Under the pieces are notes generated by a model, which saw only the letters and a program-made list of their open reading frames with translations, ran no database searches and was not told where the DNA came from. A program made the translations under genes and the position numbers. This document shows, piece after piece, positions 51,808 through 64,000 of a DNA stretch of 64,000 bases. Source of the DNA: Daucus carota subsp. sativus. Taxonomy: Eukaryota; Streptophyta; Magnoliopsida; Apiales; Apiaceae. Location of the stretch: assembly GCF_001625215.2 (NCBI RefSeq), contig NC_030381.2, positions 46,188,689-46,252,688 on the forward strand, in the 5' to 3' direction. Each line of letters begins with the position of its first letter. Position 1 is the stretch's first letter.

Positions 51808-53186
51808 ATCGTCTCAATTTCTGGGTCCGACACTTTGAATTGATCCACTTCAATCGGTGAACTTAAATCACGTTCGTCTTCAATTATGAATATTTGAAAT
51901 CGTAAACTAAAATACAAGAAATTTAGGGAAAGATTCACTCCACTAGTATCTTAGTAATATCTTCTTTTTATTTCCGGTCTTTAGCTGATCTCTTTTTTCT
52001 CCTAACTCTTATTTCACAAGAGTAGGGTTAAGTATCCAAATTTTGTTTCCAAATTTGTTTTACCAAATGAGGTTGCGGATACATGATTTTTAATTGGGTG
52101 ATTTATGTGCATATAACGTGTATCATTATTAGTGTGAGTGTAACCAATCATACATTACCAACTGATTTTGAAACACTTTTTGGGATAGCTATCATTTTCC
52201 GTTTTATGATATATATTAGGGAAAAAAAACTTTTTCCACTTTTTATAATCATGATACCTTTTAATAATAAAATATGACACAAGGAATGAATATAAGAAAT
52301 ATTGTTGGAGATGAGAATAGCTAATGATGACTTCAGTTATTAGGATCCAGCATTTTATAATTAATTTGAGGAATGAACTAAGATATTGTGGACTCGCTCT
52401 TAAAACACTAGCATATTCGATATGTGTCCTATTTTTAAGGGAGCACTATGCACGTCCTAAACTAATTTTATCATTACAAAATTAGATTCCCACCATTTCA
52501 ACACATATCTCTCCTCTCAATCTCATCCTTCCCTCTAGTAATAATTCAAAAATATTATTATTTTAATAATAAGAGGCAATTATAACGCATGTTATTAAAT
52601 TTCATACATTAAAAACAATGTCCTAAATCACTAGCAGCTATTTTATATTTTTAATAGAGTAGTGTTATATGCACAAATTTGGGTACAAAAATTTATACTA
52701 AATGATACAATAATTAAGGTGATATGTTTAATTGACCATTTTTTTTGAATACAAGGGGGTTCTTTCTAATCAAAATTTACACGAAATTTACCTTTTTTTA
52801 TTTTTAAGTCCCCCTCAAAACCGTAAAAAAAAACCTCTCAACCTCTTCCTTGTTCCTAGTCGCCGTGAGGGGCTTCCCTCGGTTTTCACCGGTGGAAAGC
52901 CCCAAATCAGTTATTTTCTTTGCTTTGTTCATGTTTTTCAATAATACTTCTCTCCGGTTATGGATTTCTGTCTTTTAAGATTCTTTGTTTGATAAAATCT
53001 TTTTGGGATGAGTTTTGATCCTTAAATAAATGGATATGGACACTTGTTTAAAAAATATGATTTGCTAACAATCCGATTCGATAATGATCCAGTCCGATAA
53101 AAAATGTATATGGATATGGTCAAATCCAATCTGGTAATGATCCGATCTGATCCACACTTAGCTATATATTATATTATATTATACTG
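51808..53186. other. Spacer without recognised genes
   Basis: AT-rich. The piece 52840-52910 (CCTAGTCGCCGTGAGGGGCT...) is GC-richer and looks like a remnant of a repeat or coding sequence, but I cannot assign it. A 70-codon frame at 52732-52944 has no family resemblance. Confidence 0.4.
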
Positions 53187-53444
53187 CTCCCTCCATCTCA
53201 TATTATGTGTCCAGTTGTGACTATCGAGGAGTCAATTTGACCAAATTTTGACCATTAATTAAAGAAAATTTATTAATTATTTATAAATCTGAAAAATGGA
53301 TATTGAAGGGGATTAGATATATTTTCTAATAAAATAATTTTTTAATCTTCTTAAATTAGATAGTATGTATAATTTGTGGTCAAAATTTAGTAAACTTGAC
53401 TTTTCAATAGTCAAAACGAGACATATAATATGAGATGGAGGGAG
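53187..53444. mobile_element. Stowaway-like MITE
   Basis: The left end CTCCCTCCATCTCATATTAT and the reverse-complemented right end agree over about 40 bases with few mismatches. The right end is followed by TA. 258 bp, non-coding. Confidence 0.9.
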
Positions 53445-53531
53445 TATATTATATTATCTTATATTATATTATATTATATATCTATCATATTTGCTTGCTA
53501 TCTAGTTAATCTAATAATCACTCTTTTTTTA

Positions 53532-53670
53532 GCACGGGTGGATAGCTCAGTGGTTAGGATCTTATCCTCTATCGTCCCAGGTCCTGGGTTCGACCCTGGC
53601 TCACCCCGGGATTTCTGAGAACAGATACTCACTTGTGAGGCTATAAGCCATATTTGTCAAAAAAAAAAAA
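53532..53670 (+). mobile_element. tRNA-derived SINE
   Basis: The head has a Pol III A box TAGCTCAGTGG (53543-53553) and B box GGTTCGACCCT (53587-53597), and its outer parts still pair as GGGTG / CACCC like an acceptor stem. A ~70-base non-tRNA body and a 12-A tail follow. A 14-base target duplication flanks it: ATCACTCTTTTTTT (53517-53530) and ATCATTCTTTTTTT (53673-53686), one mismatch. It is short, as many plant SINEs are. It is a retroelement copied by a LINE enzyme in trans. Confidence 0.93.
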
Positions 53671-53686
53671 TTATCATTCTTTTTTT

Positions 53687-54291
53687 GTGCAGAGTGAGAA
53701 TAATAATATAGAATAAACATAAGGGGGCTAAACCCTTTCACTTTGTCGTGGATTAACACCTCCTCAATCACGTGATTTTAGGACATATTTATTGATTTTA
53801 ATCCTTGTAAATAAAGGAGCGGATCATAATTTGTTTCCTCCAGAAGTATCAAGCAACTTATTTATTATTTTTCTATTTACTTGATACATTTCATGTTGGA
53901 GGTTTTATAGGAAAAACTAACAAAGTTTTTCAGTTGCATTTTTGTTAATAACATGAAGTTGCAACCTTTACTTTACTGTTTTATTATTTCTTTGTTGCGC
54001 TTGTTAAGTTAAAATTCAAGAATTAATAAAACTAAAAAATATCAATATTTTTGTTTGTGGAAGGCTAATACATTGTCCACGATGCAAAAATATATTTCAT
54101 AAATTTTAGTGGATCGGATCTATGATTCGATTATCCACGATCCGAATAGACCGGATATGGATTTACTTGTAAAATTTCTGACTCTTAATCCGATCTGATC
54201 CAATAAAATTAAATGAATTACGATGTGAATTTAGATACATCCGATCTAGATCGGATCAGTTTACATTTAGTGCACAAAAGATAAAGAGGAG
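53687..54291. promoter_or_regulatory. Upstream region of the F-box gene
   Basis: AT-rich, no coding sequence. Short GATCCGATC-like motifs recur between about 54.1 and 54.27 kb, and similar ones lie near 53.07-53.15 kb, suggesting repeat-derived DNA. No confident TATA box. Confidence 0.4.
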
Positions 54292-55413
54292 ATGAAGAAG
54301 AGCAAAACCCTAACTAAAAGTATGAACCATTGTTCGTGGGCAGATCTTGATCCGGATTTGTTGGGAGAAATAAAGAAGAGGCTTTACTGGGCGGATCATG
54401 CTCGATTCAGTGCTGTTTGCAAGACCTGGCTAGCGGCTGAGCACGCAAAAAGAGCCGGTGATGTATTGCCATGGTGTTTGTTGCTGTATCGAGAGAAGCT
54501 TGACAGAATCACATACCGCCTCTATGAACCCCTTAATCTGGACCAACCACTTATTACTCAAACTATTCATCTGGATGAGTTTTTTGACCCATCCACTATT
54601 CAAATGGCTGCACCACTTGTTTATCTCCATGGATGCTTGTTATTTTCTCTGCATCATATTGATCATACTAGCACCAATTTCTTATTAGTCTCGGTTCCTA
54701 CCCGAAGAACCATTAGACTCCCTCAGTTTCACCACCCCTCAGTATCAAATTCTGAATTTTTAAAAGCTGTTTCCACTTACCCTTATTCTCGAGATTGTGT
54801 CTTTTTAGCTCTTCATGTTGCTAATTCTCAACGTTGGACTGTTGGTATTTTTCGCCACGGTGATACACAGTGGACTACTACTGAATTTAATCTGGGAGAA
54901 TTTTCCAGTCTTCAACGGAGTCAGGGTGCTGTGTTCATTCGAGGAGTTTTTTATATACTCTGTTACAATCAAAAACTTGCATCCTATGACATTGCTTCCG
55001 GGGAATTGAAATTTGACTCTTTTCAGTTTCCAACTGATTGCAGGAAAAATTGTCATTTGCTAAAATTCTTCGCGTTGAATGGGGAGCTCATGATTTTGTA
55101 TCATCACTCAAAAGTTCGCAAATATATTCTTACAAGCTATGATTGGTCGCATAAACGTTGGGTTCCTCTGAAAAGTTTAGGGGTTAGTTCTTTGTTCATT
55201 AGCGACTGTTCTGTTTATGCAGATTCCATAAATTATTATGGGGTGTCCTCAAACAAGATATATTACCAACAAAATGGAACCTGCCGTGTTTATTCCTTTG
55301 AGAATGGTGAGCTGTTGGAATCGACTTCATCCGGACTTAGAAACTGGGATGGTCTCGATTATTCTGGATCGCGTTCAGTGTGGGTTGAACCTCCTGATCT
55401 CTTGTTGAAATAA
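54292..55413 (+). CDS. F-box protein with DUF295 (KIB-type) domain, single exon
   Basis: 373 aa. F-box proteins are substrate adaptors of SCF ubiquitin ligases. The F-box is near the N-terminus, about residues 14-50: SWADLDPDLLGEIKKRLYWA, then FSAVCKTWLAA. The C-terminal two thirds match the DUF295 pattern: LVSVPTRRTIRLPQF, repeated Trp-containing beta segments, a HKRWVPLKSLG block and a NKIYY / VYSFENGEL strand near the end, probably a beta-propeller. The substrate is unknown. Intronless and standing alone, as is usual for this large, fast-changing family. The ATG at 54292 is used because it lies just before the F-box; a Met at residue 11 is an alternative. Confidence 0.9.
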   Translation: MKKSKTLTKSMNHCSWADLDPDLLGEIKKRLYWADHARFSAVCKTWLAAEHAKRAGDVLPWCLLLYREKLDRITYRLYEPLNLDQPLITQTIHLDEFFDPSTIQMAAPLVYLHGCLLFSLHHIDHTSTNFLLVSVPTRRTIRLPQFHHPSVSNSEFLKAVSTYPYSRDCVFLALHVANSQRWTVGIFRHGDTQWTTTEFNLGEFSSLQRSQGAVFIRGVFYILCYNQKLASYDIASGELKFDSFQFPTDCRKNCHLLKFFALNGELMILYHHSKVRKYILTSYDWSHKRWVPLKSLGVSSLFISDCSVYADSINYYGVSSNKIYYQQNGTCRVYSFENGELLESTSSGLRNWDGLDYSGSRSVWVEPPDLLLK

Positions 55414-57297
55414 TGTACCACCCAAGAGAGCTAAGATGACCATACAGCGGTCGCATGCCACTTGAAGAGTTGCTTAATAAGAGATTCAAGTGATCCCAGG
55501 TTCATGGAAGTATGTGTTAGTGATGGTTAAAATTCTGCATTGTTCTATTGACATTGGTATATTCCTTGTAATTTAAAATTTGTGCCTTTTATTCCTGGTT
55601 ATAGATGTGGTGCCTGTCCATCTCTGATCTTAGGTCTGGTAAGCCTTGTGAGTTGTCATTGCCTCTATGTTAACAGGGATTCAACTAAAACAGTGATGTT
55701 GCTTTACTCCACACCACAGTAGAACCTTACTTGTTAGGATTAACAAGTTAACCTTACTTGTTATTTATAATATTCTGGTTTCTAGTGCTTTATTCATATC
55801 TTATATTCCACATTTGGCAGTACTTATCACTTCTGCTCCACTTCCTCAATTTAAGCAAGAAGCCACTTCTTTTAAGCTAACCCAAACAAACCCATATATG
55901 TTCTGATGAGAGTGTCTCGCGAATCATGCACTACTCATGTTTGCTTTCAGTGGTGATAGGTCGTGTACTCATGCACATGTTTTATGAGTGTTGATCCAAT
56001 GTTCCAGATCTGATATTATCAGTGCACGGGTGTTTTTTACAGATTCTAATCTGGATATCAATCACAACTTTGTAAAAAACACAGATATTCAAAACTCACC
56101 CATCATGGAGCTGGAGAGTAAAAAAACTAGAAGCAAGTGGGCCTGTAAATGAGGACAGACTCATCATTGAACTGATTACATCTACGATTAATCACCGACA
56201 TTTATGTTCTAAAATTCGGTGATTAATGATTATTAATCCATGTTCTATAACTCGCTGAACTGATTACATCTCCGATTAATCATCGATTAATTTGATTAAT
56301 CCCCGATTAATCTAATTAATCTTTGATTCTGCTTATGATAGGGGTCTTGATCCCTTATTAGGACAATTAAGAAAGTATAATAGCCAAGGACAAATATTTT
56401 TTTTGACAATTAATACTACATTCAGAATCGAACTTGAGTGTCCTCAAACAACAATGGATAAACTCGGCCTTTGCAAATATTTAATCACTTTCTTTTTTGA
56501 TAATAAATATTTAAATCACTTTGAAAGTGGTATTCCGAACTATATACTATCAAATTTAATTACAGCACTTTGGATGCGTGATTGAAGATAATAGCCAATT
56601 AAAAGAAATTTCAAATTCGAAAAGACAACCTCATATATCTTAAATTTAATGGTCAATGATTCAATAAACTAGATCATATAATTAATGAGGACGATTGGAT
56701 AACCAGTGTTTATCCACCGTTGTGGCGGGACACTTAATTAAGGTATGTAGTTGTTGTCATTAGCTATCGCAAATAAAATTAAAAGAAAAAGAATTTTATT
56801 ATAATGTTTTGCATTACTTATTAAAAAAATATATATTATACATTATCATTTCAACATAAAAACAAAAATCAATTGATATAATTAATAATATTATAAAAAT
56901 CACCTAAAACTAAAACCAATTATAAAAAAATTAATTTTTTAATATTAATCAACTAATATTATCTTATTATATAATAATGAGAATAGTGTATCAAGATGTT
57001 TAATATTTTGATGAATAATGAATTATAAATTTAATTATCTTTACATAATAAACTAAATAGATTAGCGTCGTTATATTTAGTATCCGTAAATTTTAGAAAA
57101 AATTATTTAATGTTTTAAAATAATATTATTTCAAATATTGTTATTATAATAATAATATTATTATATAAACAGTTTTTAATGGCAAATTTATTAAGTTGTA
57201 TTATTATAAAAATAATTTTACATAGATACAATTTATTTAATTTTAAATATATATAATTATTTCTAATATTGTAGTCCGTAAATTATTTATTTAATTC
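55414..57297. other. Intergenic region between the F-box and DHFR-TS genes
   Basis: The first few hundred bases are the F-box 3' UTR. Near 56.16-56.33 kb short GATTAATC-type motifs repeat (CCGATTAATC and variants). From 56.8 to 57.29 kb the DNA is almost pure A/T. No gene recognised. Confidence 0.45.
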
Positions 57298-57306
57298 TAT
57301 ATAAAA
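57298..57306 (+). promoter_or_regulatory. TATA box of DHFR-TS
   Basis: TATATAAAA, about 245 bases before the first coding ATG. Transcription would start near 57330. An E2F-like TTGGCGG lies at 57364-57370, downstream of that start, and a CT-rich tract at 57410-57456 lies in the leader. E2F control is plausible for a DNA-precursor gene but rests only on this near match. Confidence 0.55.
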
Positions 57307-57391
57307 GTAGGTTGCTGATGAGAGAAAGGAGAACAAGAGGAGACACAATTCACTGCACTCGCCTTGGCGGCACTCCGCGTCAGGCGTGCGA

Positions 57392-57484
57392 ATGTGCGAT
57401 TATCTCTCTCGAAAATCTCTCTCTCTCTCTCTCGGAAATCAATCTCTCTCTCATAGTTTCAAAAACCGCTGCTTGAGCCACTAG
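57392..57484 (+). CDS. uORF in the DHFR-TS leader
   Basis: A 30-codon frame (ATG at 57392, TAG at 57482-57484) between the predicted transcription start and the main ATG at 57550, in a different frame. It is Ser/Leu-rich because it crosses the CT repeat. It could lower initiation at 57550. Conservation unknown. Confidence 0.45.
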   Translation: MCDYLSRKSLSLSLGNQSLSHSFKNRCLSH

Positions 57485-57549
57485 TTTTCCTCACCCGCAC
57501 ACCTTTTCTGCCGTCAATTTCACTACATTTCGAAATACATACATTTTGA

Positions 57550-62384
<4,835 letters not shown>

Positions 62385-64000
62385 GCTGTTGTTCTCAGGC
62401 AAGTATTGGCAGTCTTCAAACCTCAAGCATGCTAGTTATCAAATTTTAAAATCTCAATTTTGTAAGTTCAATATGGAGCATATCATTTGAGCATGTGGTT
62501 CCATTTGATTAATGACTTGTGAGTCTTGATTAATTCTTGAAGTCATTACCTTTGTATATCGAGATCATGTTTTAGCGTCAAGCCTTGTGCATGCTTTTTT
62601 TTTTTTTTTTTTTTTTTTATAGTATATGTTTCACAAGAATATCTTTTTCAGTAGTACTGAATGTGTTTACCCGTTGATGCAGGAACAGGAACGGATACTA
62701 GGAATTTTGGCAGTGATCTGTATCCGCTGGGAAGAAAAAACATTAGAATATTGTTACATGAATATACCTTAGACACATGTAGGTACTGGGAATCCTTTAG
62801 TTCTACAGACAGTGGTTCTAAGGTGATTTAGGATATGTTATCTGACTTTCTGGTTTGGCTGTCCATTGGAACTTTCAGTTTATGTTTGTGTTTACTTCCC
62901 CTGCCTTGAAAATGTTTAAATTTGTGGAAGGTCTTGTGTTGGATGTTTCAATGGTTAAGTTTTGTGTTTGTTTACGCCGTCTTTGGAGCAAAATCTCTGA
63001 TGCCGTATAATTTAATTATTATTGGGGATATTCTCTATGGTATCACTGTACAATTGGCTTTTGTCAATGATGCGATAACATATTTTGCATATTTTGCTTC
63101 TACGTGATAGCTTTGTACATTTGGTTTTTCACGTATAATACCCTCATGTTATGTAAAATGTAACAGATTCGATTTCACATTGTAGAACAATTTGTATATT
63201 TGAAATCCTTGTAAAAAAAATTACATGACATACTCTTAAATTATGTAAAACGGAGTCAAACTGAGTGAGATATAAATGATCAAAGGTTTCTCATTCATTT
63301 AACTCCGTTTACATGATACAAAGGTATATTTCATGTATTTTTTACATAAAGATTTCAAATGTACAATTTGTTGTACAATCTAAAATCCATTTTATTATGT
63401 TTTACATAATATGAGGATATTATATGTGCAAAACCAAACGTACAGGGTTAGCATAAATAGAAGTAAAAAATGTGATGTTATCATTGATAAAAGCCAATTG
63501 TACGGTACCATGAAGAATATCCCTTATTATTACAGGCTTAATGAGAAAAAAATGGGGCTAATTTGGTGTATATCAATGAAAGAACATAAAAGTTAAAACC
63601 AACTATTTTTCTTCGGTCAAGACCCGTGTTCTCATATGCCATTGTGTTGAAATGGCAGCTTATTTCTGATGTATATTATTCTGCCAATCTGGTCTTGCAT
63701 AGATGCTTCGAATGTTCCCTGTTAATGAAATCTTGTCCTCTTTCATTTCATCAGTAAAACATTTTATTGCACACACTTACGTTTATTTTTTTCGCCTCTA
63801 AAAAAACACACAGCTTCACTTATTTAGTTGCCTATTTGCAGTATTATGCTACCAATCTTTGCAAAAAGAAATTAGAATAAAACCATCCTTTATTTATATT
63901 ATGTCCATAACGTTCCCAGGCCCTGTCGATCTCCACTGTTATTTTATCTGCAGAACATGACTGACCATAAATTCTATTCTAGGAATATAATGTTTGTCAA
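62385..64000 (+). other. 3' UTR of DHFR-TS and downstream sequence
   Basis: After the stop, CTCAG|GCAAGT (GC at 62399-62400) and TTGATGCAG (ending 62682) could bound a 3'-UTR intron, again GC-AG. A run of 24 T lies at 62595-62618. Near 63.21-63.42 kb there is an imperfect inverted repeat around AAACGGAGT / AACTCCGTTT and ATTTCAAATG/ATTTGAAAT pieces. The small frames at 62922 and 63411 look random. No further gene recognised to the window end. Confidence 0.5.

Noticed and set aside
53535..53606. A functional tRNA gene
   Set aside because: The anticodon arm is not clean, and the tRNA-like head is followed by a body, a poly(A) tail and a target duplication, so it is a SINE.

Overview
The window is nuclear DNA from a dicot plant. 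It has intron-rich genes with GT-AG borders, AT-rich introns and intergenic DNA, TATA boxes, and many Stowaway- and hAT-like miniature transposons. The protein families are plant types: a high-molecular-weight purple acid phosphatase, a DRD1-type SNF2 remodeller, a fused DHFR-thymidylate synthase and a group S1 bZIP. The DHFR-TS sequence looks to me like the carrot-type enzyme, so I favour Apiaceae or a related asterid. That is recollection, not a search result.

Layout. (1) 410-3175 (+): purple acid phosphatase, 8 exons. (2) 5010-13410 (-): DRD1/CHR35-like SNF2 protein of RNA-directed DNA methylation, convergent with the first gene. (3) 15631-21238 (+): SUMO-activating enzyme subunit 2, divergent from the DRD1-like gene. 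(4) 23137-27080 (-): CREG-like secreted FMN-barrel protein. (5) 27892-33479 (-): DnaJ/DnaJ-X co-chaperone, with a likely 5'-leader intron reaching 35198. (6) About 35.4-50.2 kb: gene-poor, transposon-rich DNA. It holds a 693-bp direct repeat 3.76 kb apart with a Helitron-like 3' end, a long interleaved foldback, and nested MITEs. (7) 50253-50765 (-): group S1 bZIP whose leader encodes a sucrose-control uORF at 50885-51019. (8) 53532-53670: tRNA-derived SINE with target-site duplication. (9) 54292-55413 (+): single-exon F-box/DUF295 protein. (10) 57550-62384 (+): bifunctional DHFR-TS whose first coding exon supplies an organelle-targeting-like extension.

The exon chains given for the five multi-exon genes each sum to a multiple of three and keep frame across every junction, so the gene models have internal support. 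They were derived by eye and have no transcript evidence. The genes do not form a pathway; they are ordinary neighbours on a plant chromosome.

I saw no convincing new multi-gene system. The most interesting items are the sucrose-control uORF, the split start of DHFR-TS with a GC-AG intron, the near-identical 693-bp duplication beside a Helitron-like terminus, the foldback at 36.6-37.4 kb, and a cluster of hairpins sharing one motif inside a DnaJ intron.
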